Source: an uncultured Alistipes sp. (lineage in GTDB: Bacteria; Bacteroidota; Bacteroidia; Bacteroidales; Rikenellaceae). Taken from it: a DNA stretch of 64,000 bases. Numbering within the stretch: position 1 is the stretch's first letter; each line of letters opens with the position of its first letter. Shown here piece after piece: positions 53,575 to 62,896 of the stretch. Both the position numbers and the translations under genes were made by a program. The stretch lies in the NCBI GenBank assembly GCA_944321765.1, contig CALUMQ010000005.1, forward strand, positions 1 to 64,000, given 5' to 3'. The notes under the pieces are model-generated. The model worked only from the letters and a program-made list of their open reading frames with translations, was not told where the DNA came from and did not search any database.

Positions 53575-54981
53575 ATGAAACTCAGATTTTTACTTTTGGC
53601 CGTTGCGGGCATCGGAATGCTCGCCTCGTGCTCCAAGGATGCCGCGGAAGGCGGAGCTGCCGGGCCCGACGGGTCGAAATCCATTGTGCTGAAGATCAGT
53701 GCGCCTCAGAGTACGCGTGCCTATACGCCCGATGCTCCGTATACGGAATCGACCGACATTGAACAGATTGATGTCTATTTTACGAATGACAACGGTACGA
53801 TTCTGCAATCCTATCGACTCGAGGGAGATAATCTGACTGCTATCAGAAACAATGGCCTGCGTTTCACGGGACTCGAGAACGTAACCCGCGTATATTGTGT
53901 CGCCAACAGCGCAGCCGAGATTCTCAGCACGGGTTCGCTTAAGACGGATTTTTCAGCTGCCCTGGGTGCTCAACAGCCTACGGCGAATCAGGAAGCCTCG
54001 ATCTTTGTTGGATATGACGATGAAATTACGCCACTTATTGTCGATGAGGATACCAGCATTCCCAATTATGATGGGACGCCGACCACTCAGGTTCCGGAAG
54101 AGGACGATCAGGCCTACACGGCCAGTGTCACGATTCGTCCGATCGTTTCGCGCATCGAGTGGGGTAAGATTACGTTCCAGCACAATGGCGGTGTCAAGGT
54201 AACCGAGAGCGGCCAAGACTATTTTGTCGTATGGACCAATTGGAATCCCGTGTTGACCGGCGTTTATCAAAGTAATGTATATCTTACCTCGAATATTTTT
54301 GCCGACGCAGATAAGGTATCCGATTTCTTTGCGACTCCCGCCCGTATGGATAAGATCGAGCAGGGTGCGTGGGCTGCCGATCTCGGTCTCGATCCCGACG
54401 CAATACTTGCCTATTCGGACTACGCAGGTTCAGACGATTATGATTACAATCCGCTCTTTGCGGATCTTGATACCTACAACGCTACGGCAGGTACTGCTGA
54501 GTGCATTCCGTTCCACTTCTTTGTGCCGTTTGCCGCGAACAGCGACCAGGGTACTAACACGAACGTAAATACCGCTGATCCGTTTGGCGGCAATGTTCCT
54601 CACTGGCATTTCCAGCTGCAGTATGAATCCCCCACTTATACGCTTACCGTTTACAACTACGATGCAGGTCTGAATGATGACTGGGAGCAGTATGTAGCGA
54701 GCGGAACCGAGGTGTCCGATGATAGCGCCCTGAAGGTCAAGGCTGATTTTATCTATCCGATCGGTCCGGGAAACCTGGCCTATGCCAATGTTGTGAGACT
54801 GATGCAGAAGAGTACCACGACCGATATCGTTTACCAGCCGGGTAAGATCTATACGGCCAATATCGATCTTGCACCGTACAATATTTCATCCGGTTTCGAT
54901 GAGGTAACCAATTATAACGTCATCGTCAATGTTTCGGTGGCCGACTTCGAGACGGAGGAGGTTACCCCGGGCTTCAATTGA
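53575..54981 (+). CDS. Fimbrillin (FimA/Mfa1-type), probable major pilin
   Basis: 468 residues. Lipoprotein signal with Cys in LASCSKD (about 19). T-R-A at 47-49 (QSTRAYTP) is where Arg-specific protease would cut to free the N-terminal strand. Beta-rich after that, with IEQIDVYFTNDNG and VTRVYCVANS typical of the N-terminal domain. The C-terminus VADFETEEVTPGFN ends like the next gene's product. Codons are more A/T-rich than in the flanking housekeeping genes. Position after DUF3575-DUF3868 and before the anchor suits the shaft subunit. A hairpin follows the stop. Confidence 0.82.
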   Translation: MKLRFLLLAVAGIGMLASCSKDAAEGGAAGPDGSKSIVLKISAPQSTRAYTPDAPYTESTDIEQIDVYFTNDNGTILQSYRLEGDNLTAIRNNGLRFTGLENVTRVYCVANSAAEILSTGSLKTDFSAALGAQQPTANQEASIFVGYDDEITPLIVDEDTSIPNYDGTPTTQVPEEDDQAYTASVTIRPIVSRIEWGKITFQHNGGVKVTESGQDYFVVWTNWNPVLTGVYQSNVYLTSNIFADADKVSDFFATPARMDKIEQGAWAADLGLDPDAILAYSDYAGSDDYDYNPLFADLDTYNATAGTAECIPFHFFVPFAANSDQGTNTNVNTADPFGGNVPHWHFQLQYESPTYTLTVYNYDAGLNDDWEQYVASGTEVSDDSALKVKADFIYPIGPGNLAYANVVRLMQKSTTTDIVYQPGKIYTANIDLAPYNISSGFDEVTNYNVIVNVSVADFETEEVTPGFN

Positions 54982-55002
54982 TTCACGACGCCGAATACGG
55001 TG

Positions 55003-55037
55003 CCGGGCGGGAGGCGGATTGCCGCTATCCCGTCCGG
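55003..55037 (+). other. Hairpin between major fimbrillin and anchor gene
   Basis: 10-bp stem CCGGGCGGGA / TCCCGTCCGG (55003-55012 with 55028-55037, one G-U), with a possible inner stem. No U-run follows, so it is more likely an mRNA-processing or stability element than a terminator. Confidence 0.5.
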
Positions 55038-55096
55038 ATGCCGGTTCGCCGCCGCTCCGATTCTACGGAAAACCGTAAACAGTCGTATCATTCAAC

Positions 55097-55996
55097 ATGA
55101 GAAGATTTTATTTATATCTGATATTTTCCCTGGCCGTGGCGCTGCCCTGGTTGAACGGTTGCATCAAGGAGAACAGGGATGACTGTAAGGGCAGGGTGAT
55201 GCTCCGGTTCCGTTATGTCGGTGATGGTACGACCGATATCTTTCCCGAGAAGATCGAGAAGGTGACGATGTATGTCTATTCGGCCGTCGACGAATCCTTT
55301 GTTGGGATGGTCGAATACGACAAGTCGGCCCTGACGGCCTATCAGGGTGCGGATATCCATCTCTTCCCCGGGCGTTACGAGATCGTCTGCTGGGGCAATA
55401 TTCTGGAGAACAGCAAGGTCCGTGAGGGCAAGCATGTGGCGGCTCCGGAGTATTTCAGCGGTCAGGACATTCCGACAAACGATCCGCTCTACTACGGCAG
55501 GGTTGAGGTCGAGGTTCCCGAGACGCTGGACGAACGGGATTATCTCTGCGATTTTGTCAGTTCGCACGTGAAGATGCGGGTACGCCTTGAAGGATTCAAC
55601 AACGCGATGCTTCCCGTTCCGGGTCTGGAGGAGGATGCTTCGTTGAGTCTTGCCATGACGCAGCTCTCCGCGCACGTCAACTTCGACAATATCCCCTCGC
55701 AGACGGAGATCTGCACCTACTATCCGGAACTTACGATCGATCCCGACGATCCGGCCAGCTATGTCGCCTCCTACAACACGTTGCGCTTCGAAGATGACAA
55801 CGACATTATGATACAGGTGCATCTGGGTACGCGGGCTTTGGTTCATGAATTCAGCCTGGCGGATTTCCTCCGGGAGCACGAAATCCCCGTTGAAGGTGTT
55901 CATGAAGCTGAGGTCTCGATTCTGATCCGGGCCGGACTCTCGGGTATCGAGGTGCAGGACTGGGAACGCGAGGAGGTAACTCCGGGATTTGAGTAA
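55097..55996 (+). CDS. FimB/Mfa2-type fimbrial anchor
   Basis: 299 residues. Lipoprotein signal with Cys in LNGCIKE (about 22). Then CKGRVMLRFRYVGDG, VTMYVYSAVDESFVG, and HLFPGRYEIVCWGN, as in FimB/Mfa2 proteins. No T-R-A site near the N-terminus, so the lipid would stay and hold the fimbria in the outer membrane. C-terminus QDWEREEVTPGFE. Confidence 0.85.
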   Translation: MRRFYLYLIFSLAVALPWLNGCIKENRDDCKGRVMLRFRYVGDGTTDIFPEKIEKVTMYVYSAVDESFVGMVEYDKSALTAYQGADIHLFPGRYEIVCWGNILENSKVREGKHVAAPEYFSGQDIPTNDPLYYGRVEVEVPETLDERDYLCDFVSSHVKMRVRLEGFNNAMLPVPGLEEDASLSLAMTQLSAHVNFDNIPSQTEICTYYPELTIDPDDPASYVASYNTLRFEDDNDIMIQVHLGTRALVHEFSLADFLREHEIPVEGVHEAEVSILIRAGLSGIEVQDWEREEVTPGFE

Positions 55997-56019
55997 TTCA
56001 AAACGAGCGTGATGACGAC

Positions 56020-57123
56020 ATGATGAAAACGAGATCCATATCTTGCCTTATGGCAGTCCTGCTGGCGTTGTCGCACCTCTCCTGCAGCCGGGATGATGCC
56101 GGCGGTCCGTCGGGCCCGACGGGTCCGGTCGACGTGCAGGTGGTGGTCAGCAACGGCGATGCCACGCGCAGCGCGGGCGCCAGCTCCACGGACAACGAGA
56201 TTCAGCGACTCCGGATCTACGCCTTCAATGCTGCGGGTGCGTTGACAGGGTACGCCCTGGCTGACAATCTCTCGGGACGGACGTATGTCCCCATGGCGCT
56301 CTCCGAGGGCGGGGATACTTACTTCTACGTGATTGCCAACGACCATTTCGGACCGAATCCCATGGTCCAGGATCAGTCGGTCAACAATTGGGCCACGCTG
56401 ACGCAGACGGATCTGCAATCCGTGGTCTTCAATCTTTGGAACTTTGCGGGGTGGACGCAGATCGACGGAAAATCGATCTCGCCCATGTCGAACAATCGTT
56501 ATAAGGAGACCTCCGGGGAGTTGCTCTACGAAAACGACTACGCCACGCCGGTCTATGTGACGGGCAACAGCCAGATCATTCCGGTCACGGTGCAGCATGT
56601 GCTGGGCCGCCTGCGGCTGATGTTCAACAAGGATGCCTCGCTCGGAGACGAAATAAGCGTAAAACTGACCCGTGCGGCGGTCTATCACCGCCCCGACGCC
56701 TTCCGGCTCTACAATTCCGGAAGCGATGTGATTGCTTTTACCGACAAGAGTGATGTGGAGACCCTTGTTGATGAATTCGTTTCGGAAGAGGCTTCGATTG
56801 CTCTGGATCCGAAACCTGCCGACAGCTATACCGAGGTGGCCCGGACGTTCCTGGCCCCGAACCCCTATGGCTCGCCCGACGCAAAGGGAACGGCTCCCGC
56901 GACGGACACGGACAAGGCCTACCGCCTGGAGTTGACGGTTTCGTTTGCCTATTCGGGAGGAGGGCCGATGGAGAAGAGCTATACGGTCTACCTGCCGCCC
57001 GTGGCGCGCAATGCAAGCATCGATGTGCTGGGAACCTTTACGGCCGCGATTGATGACCTGACCTTCAATGTGATGACCAATGCCTGGGACGAGAAAGTGA
57101 TAACCGTTCCACCCTTCATGTAA
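56020..57123 (+). CDS. Minor fimbrillin, lipoprotein
   Basis: 367 residues; a second Met follows at once (56023) and either may start. Lipobox Cys in SHLSCSRD (about 22). T-R-S at 49-51 (GDATRSAG). N-terminal beta domain EIQRLRIYAFNAAGALTGY is like other FimA-type pilins. C-terminus NAWDEKVITVPPFM. Probably an accessory subunit near the tip, by its place between the anchor and the large tip protein. Confidence 0.78.
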   Translation: MMKTRSISCLMAVLLALSHLSCSRDDAGGPSGPTGPVDVQVVVSNGDATRSAGASSTDNEIQRLRIYAFNAAGALTGYALADNLSGRTYVPMALSEGGDTYFYVIANDHFGPNPMVQDQSVNNWATLTQTDLQSVVFNLWNFAGWTQIDGKSISPMSNNRYKETSGELLYENDYATPVYVTGNSQIIPVTVQHVLGRLRLMFNKDASLGDEISVKLTRAAVYHRPDAFRLYNSGSDVIAFTDKSDVETLVDEFVSEEASIALDPKPADSYTEVARTFLAPNPYGSPDAKGTAPATDTDKAYRLELTVSFAYSGGGPMEKSYTVYLPPVARNASIDVLGTFTAAIDDLTFNVMTNAWDEKVITVPPFM

Positions 57124-57164
57124 CCTGCCGACAGGCGAAGAAGGAAAATTCAAAACCGAATCTT

Positions 57165-60100
57165 ATGCGAAGTGCGATATATATACGCTGTTGGATGGCG
57201 GGAGTGTTGATGCTGCTCCTCGGAGGAGCAGGCTGCGTGAAGGATGATTACGGACTCTCTTCCGGCGTGAAGGAGGGGCATCCGGTCACCGTGAAGATGA
57301 CGCTCGGCATGGGCAAGACCACGGATATCGTCGTGACGCGCGCCGACAACTCCAATTCGACGCTGTCGACGCTCACACTCTTCGTCTACGATGCTGCCGG
57401 CACCGTTTGCCAGCAGGTGCTGACGCTCGAAGGCGGCAGCCTGGTCCTTCTGGGTGCTGATGTGACGGGCCCTAACGGGGAGAGGCTGTATCAGGTGACT
57501 TTCCAGACAACTTCGGGCGAGAAGAAACTGCTTGGAGTGGCCAACTACACGGTTGGGGAGGAGGGCTTCTGGTCGGGTTTCACGTCGTTGAGGAATGCGG
57601 CGGAGGCAGGCACCCTCACGTTTGACGCGTTGCGCTCCGGTATGGTCTCCCTGCGGGATGCATTGGTCGGATCGGACGGACTCATCCTGCCGTCGATCAC
57701 GGCCAACACGCAGATGCTCATTTCGGGATGGAACGAAGGGGCGGTCTTTTCCACGGACGGAACAGTCGCTGATTTCGGTACCTACGGCGATGCACAGCGC
57801 AGTGTTCTGCTGAAGATGGACCGTGCCATGGCGCGTATCACCTTCAATATTGCGGCGGCTCCCGCCGGAGCTCAGGGGACCTTTACTCCCTCGACATTCC
57901 GGGTCTACAACATACCCAAGAGCACGCTGCTGGTGAAATCCACGACGGCTGGAGCTGATCCGTATACGCCCGATCTGCTGGCAGAGGAGGATTTCCTGAC
58001 CAGCGCCATGTCCAACGTGGGAGCTTTGAGCGGCGGCTCCTATTCATTCTCGTTCTACATGCCCGAGAATGTGCAGCCGACAAGGACCGAGAATGCCGAA
58101 GGCGGAGCCATGACCTACGCCGATCGGGATAAATGGACGGGTCCTGCCGGATCGCTTCCCGAAGCCAAGACATGGTCCAATGCTCCGCAGACCGGCACGT
58201 TTGTGGTCATCAATGGTACCTATACCGAGTCGAATGGTCAATATACGGGTAATGTGAGCTATACGGTTCATTTGGGAGATTTCAGCGCGACGGGTTCGCA
58301 GGGGAATTTCTCCGTGGAGCGCAACTGCTCCTATACCTATAACATGTCGGTGCTGGGGGTTGACCGGATCGTGGTCGAAGCGAAGAAAGAGACGGGAGAG
58401 GAGTACCAGCAGGCTGCCGAAGGCGAGATTTACGATGCCGGGAATTGTATCTACAACTACCAGCTGGATGCCCACTACGAGCAGGTTTACCTGCAATACG
58501 ACCTTACGTCTCTTGCCCAATCCCTGCCTGCGGGTTTAACCGGCGAGGATCTTGACAATGCCATCTCCAGCAAACTGATTCTGGTGATCCAGTCCGAAGC
58601 GATGGACCACAGCAGCGACGGGGTGTCGAACAAACGCGGATCGTTGCAACCATATAAAATCTATGCCGATGCGGTTCGGAACGCCGCAGATCCCGTTCAG
58701 GCTGCCGCCGCAGCGAAATCGGCCATTCTGGACGATGATTCGAGCAATGCAGGATCGCTCACGCCGAAGAAGGGCTTCGACTATAAGTGGATCGAATTCT
58801 GGCCGCAAACCGGAACGACCCTGGCCTCTTATCCCGGAACTCCGACCTGGAGCCAGGCCTATATTGCAGACAAAGCTCCGACCGGAGACAATGCTACAAA
58901 GGCCGGATACCTGATGGATGTCTACGATGTGATTGTGGCGATGGGTAAGGTGGTCAAGAAGATCTATCTGAACGGTCAAGGCGAGCAGAACACGATTTCG
59001 ACGGCAGATCGTGCGGAAGACGGCATAACCGTAACGCTGGAGAGCGGCGGCAGTTACCTTGCCCGCTTCACGGCCTTTGTCAACGAATATTATTACTATG
59101 CCCATCCGTTGACGGGAGCTCCCGTGACGACGTGGAGCGTGCTTGTCAACAAGATGCCGCGCGAAATGGTCATTGCCATGAGCACCGATGTCTCGGTTGA
59201 TGGGAACAGCTCCTTCAGCCAGATCCATTCCTACATTTCGCAGTTGTCGATGCAGACCTTCTACAGTTCGCGTACCGAGCAGATCAACGCCTTCGGCCTC
59301 GAGACCTACAACGAGACGCCGCTGACGATGAACTTCTCGTCGTCTGTTGGTGATGGGAGCCTTGATGACTTGGACGGTCGGCAGAATCAGATCCGTTTGA
59401 TCTCCGGGGACGGAGACGCGACAGCTCTTCCCCAAAATATAGCGTGGCAAAATTATATCGACGTTTCGAATAATGGCTGGACACAAACGATACCGACGGA
59501 TCGAACCCAACGTAAGCTGTACGATGCATATGCCCCCCAGAGTAATGCTGCGTATGCATGCCTTTCGCGCAACCGTGACCTGAATGGTAACGGCATGATC
59601 GACGACAACGAACTCCGGTGGTATCTTCCCTCGCTGAACGAATACATTCGGATCGGTATCGGAAACAATGTGCTCTCCAACGCCTCCCGACTTTACATGG
59701 GCGACAAAATGGCGATGGTGGGAAATCTATATCCGGGTAGTTATATTCAGGATGGAGCGCTCTATTATACCAGTAGTGCGTCGGGGAAACGAGTCTTTTG
59801 GGCTGTAGAACATGGCGCATACGGGAATGACGGTACCTATAAACGACTTCCGATTCGTTGTGTGCGTGTCTTGCCGGCCATTACCGAATCACAGGATGCT
59901 ACAATTGTTGCCGTGAAACCCGTATCCACTTTCGAGAAGCTGACCGATGGCTCCAATATTATTCTCAAGTTCAAAGGCCGTCTTGTTGATGAACTGTATC
60001 GGGAGCGAACCGATGATGTGCTTCTGGAGCATAGTGAAGATGAAACACCCAATTCCTTCTCGGAGGGTATAATTGTGGCCCAAGCCTATATGACAAATTA

Positions 60101-60446
60101 TTTCCCGTTGACACAGATTGTCAATGAGGGCGGAAATCAATCCAATCCGTGTGCTACGTACCATGAGACAGGTGATGGCGGTGCGACATGGCGTGTTCCC
60201 AATCTGGTGGAACTTCAGGCCCTTAATGCGGCCAATATGTTGTATGCCGAGGAAGGTGTCTATAATTTTAATAACTATACCGTATGTTGCACACAGTTCA
60301 GTAATTCCAATGTGCGATATGGGTTTATGTACAATGGCCAGATTGCCTGTATGCAATACAATGAGAGAACGCAGAGCAGTAAGGTCCGCTGCGTGCGGGA
60401 TGTTCCGGCCGGGTATGACTTCAGTCGGTTGTCGCCGGCAAACTGA
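57165..60446 (+). CDS. Large fimbrial tip adhesin, DUF4906-like
   Basis: 1093 residues. Lipobox Cys in GGAGCVKDD (about 24); T-R-A at 58-60 (VVTRADNS). N-terminal pilin-like domain (STLTLFVYDAAGTVC), a long DUF4906-like middle, an EF-hand-like loop DLNGNGMIDDNELRW (about 804-818), then two modules with similar ends: YLPSLNEYIRIG to RCVRVL (about 818-900) and WRVPNLVELQALN to KVRCVRDV (about 1005-1078). These resemble the C-type-lectin/formylglycine-enzyme-like folds found in adhesins. From about 59400 codon use turns A/T-rich, unlike the first two thirds. Long tip proteins of this place in the operon bind host or partner surfaces; the ligand is unknown. Confidence 0.8.
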   Translation: MRSAIYIRCWMAGVLMLLLGGAGCVKDDYGLSSGVKEGHPVTVKMTLGMGKTTDIVVTRADNSNSTLSTLTLFVYDAAGTVCQQVLTLEGGSLVLLGADVTGPNGERLYQVTFQTTSGEKKLLGVANYTVGEEGFWSGFTSLRNAAEAGTLTFDALRSGMVSLRDALVGSDGLILPSITANTQMLISGWNEGAVFSTDGTVADFGTYGDAQRSVLLKMDRAMARITFNIAAAPAGAQGTFTPSTFRVYNIPKSTLLVKSTTAGADPYTPDLLAEEDFLTSAMSNVGALSGGSYSFSFYMPENVQPTRTENAEGGAMTYADRDKWTGPAGSLPEAKTWSNAPQTGTFVVINGTYTESNGQYTGNVSYTVHLGDFSATGSQGNFSVERNCSYTYNMSVLGVDRIVVEAKKETGEEYQQAAEGEIYDAGNCIYNYQLDAHYEQVYLQYDLTSLAQSLPAGLTGEDLDNAISSKLILVIQSEAMDHSSDGVSNKRGSLQPYKIYADAVRNAADPVQAAAAAKSAILDDDSSNAGSLTPKKGFDYKWIEFWPQTGTTLASYPGTPTWSQAYIADKAPTGDNATKAGYLMDVYDVIVAMGKVVKKIYLNGQGEQNTISTADRAEDGITVTLESGGSYLARFTAFVNEYYYYAHPLTGAPVTTWSVLVNKMPREMVIAMSTDVSVDGNSSFSQIHSYISQLSMQTFYSSRTEQINAFGLETYNETPLTMNFSSSVGDGSLDDLDGRQNQIRLISGDGDATALPQNIAWQNYIDVSNNGWTQTIPTDRTQRKLYDAYAPQSNAAYACLSRNRDLNGNGMIDDNELRWYLPSLNEYIRIGIGNNVLSNASRLYMGDKMAMVGNLYPGSYIQDGALYYTSSASGKRVFWAVEHGAYGNDGTYKRLPIRCVRVLPAITESQDATIVAVKPVSTFEKLTDGSNIILKFKGRLVDELYRERTDDVLLEHSEDETPNSFSEGIIVAQAYMTNYFPLTQIVNEGGNQSNPCATYHETGDGGATWRVPNLVELQALNAANMLYAEEGVYNFNNYTVCCTQFSNSNVRYGFMYNGQIACMQYNERTQSSKVRCVRDVPAGYDFSRLSPAN

Positions 60447-60463
60447 TGGCCGATGACGTCATG

Positions 60464-60500
60464 CGAAGGCCCCGCTGTCTACCGAACAGCGGGGCCTTCG
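60464..60500. terminator. Terminator hairpin after the fimbrial operon
   Basis: 15-bp stem CGAAGGCCCCGCTGT with its complement, 7-nt loop, between convergent units. T-run weak. Confidence 0.7.
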
Positions 60501-60582
60501 TCATTGCATGAATGGTCGTCGGGGAAACAGGTCCTCAAAACGTCAATTGATTGATCTTTGCTCTTTCCGGTTTTCCCGGAAA

Positions 60583-61977
60583 TTATTTCTTTTGCAGTCC
60601 GCGGATGTAGGCGTCGATCGACCGGGCGGCCGTGCGTCCGGCGCCCATGGCCAGAATCACCGTCGCGGCGCCCGTCACGGCGTCACCCCCTGCAAAGACC
60701 CCTTCGCGTGTCGTGGCTCCCTGCGCATCGGCCACGATGCAGCCGCGGCGTGAGGTTTCGAGACCTGCGGTCGTCGCAGCCAGCAGCGGGTTGGGCGAGG
60801 TCCCCAGCGCCATGATCACCACGTCGCAGGCGATCTCGAACTCCGAGCCTGGCTTCACAACCGGCGAGCGGCGTCCGCTCTCGTCGGGCTCGCCCAGCTC
60901 CATCTCCACGCAGCGGATGCCGCGCACCCATCCGCGGTCGTCGCCCAGCACCTCCACGGGATTGGTAAGCATGCGGAACTCGATACCCTCCTCACGGGCG
61001 TGGTGCACCTCCTCGGCACGTGCCGGGAGCTCCTTCTCCGAGCGTCGGTAGACGATCGTTGCCTCGGCTCCGAGACGTTTGGCCGTGCGTACGGCGTCCA
61101 TTGCCACGTTGCCGCCGCCGACCACCACCACGCGCCGTCCGACATAGATCGGCGTGTCGTAAGCCGCATCGTAGGCGTGCATGAGGTTCGTGCGCGTGAG
61201 GAATTCATTGGCCGAGACCACACCGTTGAGGTTTTCGCCCGGGATGCCCATGAAGCGCGGCAGTCCGGCTCCCGAGCCGATAAAGACGGCGTCGAATCCC
61301 TCTTCGTCCATCAGCGAGTCGATGGTCACGGTGCGTCCCACGATGACGTCGGTCTCGATCTCCACACCGAGGGACTTCACGGCCTCGATCTCGCGGGCCA
61401 CGATGCGCTCCTTCGGAAGACGGAACTCCGGGATTCCATAGACCAGTACGCCGCCGACCTTGTGCAGCGCCTCGAAGATCTTCACCTCGTAACCCATGCG
61501 GGCCAGATCGCTGGCGCAGGCCAGGCCAGCCGGGCCGCTGCCGATGACAGCCACGCGGTGTCCGTTGCGCGGGGCGATACCCTTCGGCGCGGCGCCGTGT
61601 TCCAGCTTCCAGTCGCCGACGAAGCGCTCCAGTTTGCCGATAGCCACCGCCTCGCCCTTGATGCCGAGGATGCACGAACCTTCGCATTGAGACTCCTGGG
61701 GACAGACGCGCCCGCAGATCGAGGGCAGCGAACTGTCTTCGGAGATGATGTCGGCCGCCTGCTGAAGATTCCCTTCGTGCAGCGCCGCGATAAAGTCGGG
61801 GATGCGGATCCCCACGGGGCAGGCTGCCACGCAGCGGGGGTTCTTGCAGTGCAGACAGCGCGACGCTTCGGTCGTCGCCTCTTCGAGGTTGTATCCGTAG
61901 CAGACCTCCTCGAAGTTGGTCGCACGGAGGGCCGGATCCTGTTCGCGCACCGGCACGCGCGGTATCTTGTTTGCCAT
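60583..61977 (-). CDS. nfnB: NfnB-like NADPH-dependent oxidoreductase (GltD family)
   Basis: 464 residues. N-terminal 4Fe-4S motifs CLHCKNPRCVAACPVG and CGRVCPQESQCEGSC, FAD motif VIGSGPAGLACASDLARMGY, NAD(P) motif VVVGGGNVAMDAVRTAKRLG, and AGGDAVTGAATVILAMGAGR. It looks like a glutamate synthase small subunit, but the partner 13 nt upstream is an FNR-type subunit, the NfnAB arrangement. NfnAB couples NADH and reduced ferredoxin to NADP+ reduction by electron bifurcation. Confidence 0.88.
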   Translation of the reverse strand: MANKIPRVPVREQDPALRATNFEEVCYGYNLEEATTEASRCLHCKNPRCVAACPVGIRIPDFIAALHEGNLQQAADIISEDSSLPSICGRVCPQESQCEGSCILGIKGEAVAIGKLERFVGDWKLEHGAAPKGIAPRNGHRVAVIGSGPAGLACASDLARMGYEVKIFEALHKVGGVLVYGIPEFRLPKERIVAREIEAVKSLGVEIETDVIVGRTVTIDSLMDEEGFDAVFIGSGAGLPRFMGIPGENLNGVVSANEFLTRTNLMHAYDAAYDTPIYVGRRVVVVGGGNVAMDAVRTAKRLGAEATIVYRRSEKELPARAEEVHHAREEGIEFRMLTNPVEVLGDDRGWVRGIRCVEMELGEPDESGRRSPVVKPGSEFEIACDVVIMALGTSPNPLLAATTAGLETSRRGCIVADAQGATTREGVFAGGDAVTGAATVILAMGAGRTAARSIDAYIRGLQKK

Positions 61978-61990
61978 GGTGTGTCTCGGA

Positions 61991-62875
61991 TTATTTGTCC
62001 AAACCTATTCTGCAGATGTGTCCCGCCTCGCGCTCAGCCTCGATGGCCGCGGCGCGCTGCTCCTGGGTGCGGTACATCCCCTGGCGGCGCATCGCCTCGT
62101 CGAAGTCGACTTCGTGACCGTCGAACTCCGGGCCGTCGACGCACGTGAAGCGCGTCTTGCCGCCCACCGTCACGCGGCAGGCTCCGCACATGCCCGTTCC
62201 GTCGACCATCAGGGCGTTGAGCGACACGGTGGTCTTCAGGTTGTACTTGCGCGTGGTGAGGGCCACGAACTTCATCATCACCATCGGACCGATGGCCACG
62301 CATTCGTCGTAGTGCTCGCCGCGTCGCTCGATGAGCTCCTCGACGAGTCCGGTGACCATTCCGTGGAACCCCTCCGATCCGTCGTCGGTGGCGATGTAGA
62401 GATGTTCGGCCACGCTGCGCATGGCGTCGGTGTAGATGAGCATGCGGCTGTTCTTGGCGCCGATGATGACATCGGCCCGTACGCCATGCTCGTGAAGCCA
62501 CTTGACCTGTGGATAGATCGGGGCGGTGCCCACGCCTCCTGCCACAAAGAGGTAGCGGCGCTGGCGCAGCTCCTCGAGGGGCGTGTTGACAAACTCCGAG
62601 GGACGCCCCAGCGGCCCGGCGAAGTCGGCCATGGCGTCACCCTGCTCCAGCGAGCAGATCTTGTGCGTGGAGGCGCCGATGGCCTGCGTGACGATCGTCA
62701 CGCTGCCCTCTGCGGCGTCGTAGTCGGAGATCGTAAGGGGGATGCGCTCGCCGTGCTCGTCGGCCCGGACGATGACGAACTGCCCGGGCCGGGCCGCATG
62801 GGCCACCCGCGGGGCGAGGATCTTCATGAGCCAGATTCCCTCGGCGAGGTTTCTCTTTTCAAGAATAGGGTACAT
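61991..62875 (-). CDS. nfnA: NfnA-like ferredoxin-NADP reductase subunit
   Basis: 294 residues. FAD domain (ARPGQFVIVRADEHGERIPLTISDYD), NAD domain (FVAGGVGTAPIYPQVKWL) and the 2Fe-2S motif DGTGMCGACRVTVGGKTRFTC (Cys at about 229, 232 and 245). Same family as dihydroorotate dehydrogenase electron-transfer subunits; pairing with NfnB favours NfnA. Confidence 0.88.
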   Translation of the reverse strand: MYPILEKRNLAEGIWLMKILAPRVAHAARPGQFVIVRADEHGERIPLTISDYDAAEGSVTIVTQAIGASTHKICSLEQGDAMADFAGPLGRPSEFVNTPLEELRQRRYLFVAGGVGTAPIYPQVKWLHEHGVRADVIIGAKNSRMLIYTDAMRSVAEHLYIATDDGSEGFHGMVTGLVEELIERRGEHYDECVAIGPMVMMKFVALTTRKYNLKTTVSLNALMVDGTGMCGACRVTVGGKTRFTCVDGPEFDGHEVDFDEAMRRQGMYRTQEQRAAAIEAEREAGHICRIGLDK

Positions 62876-62896
62876 ATCTGTGTTGCGGTTTGTGTG

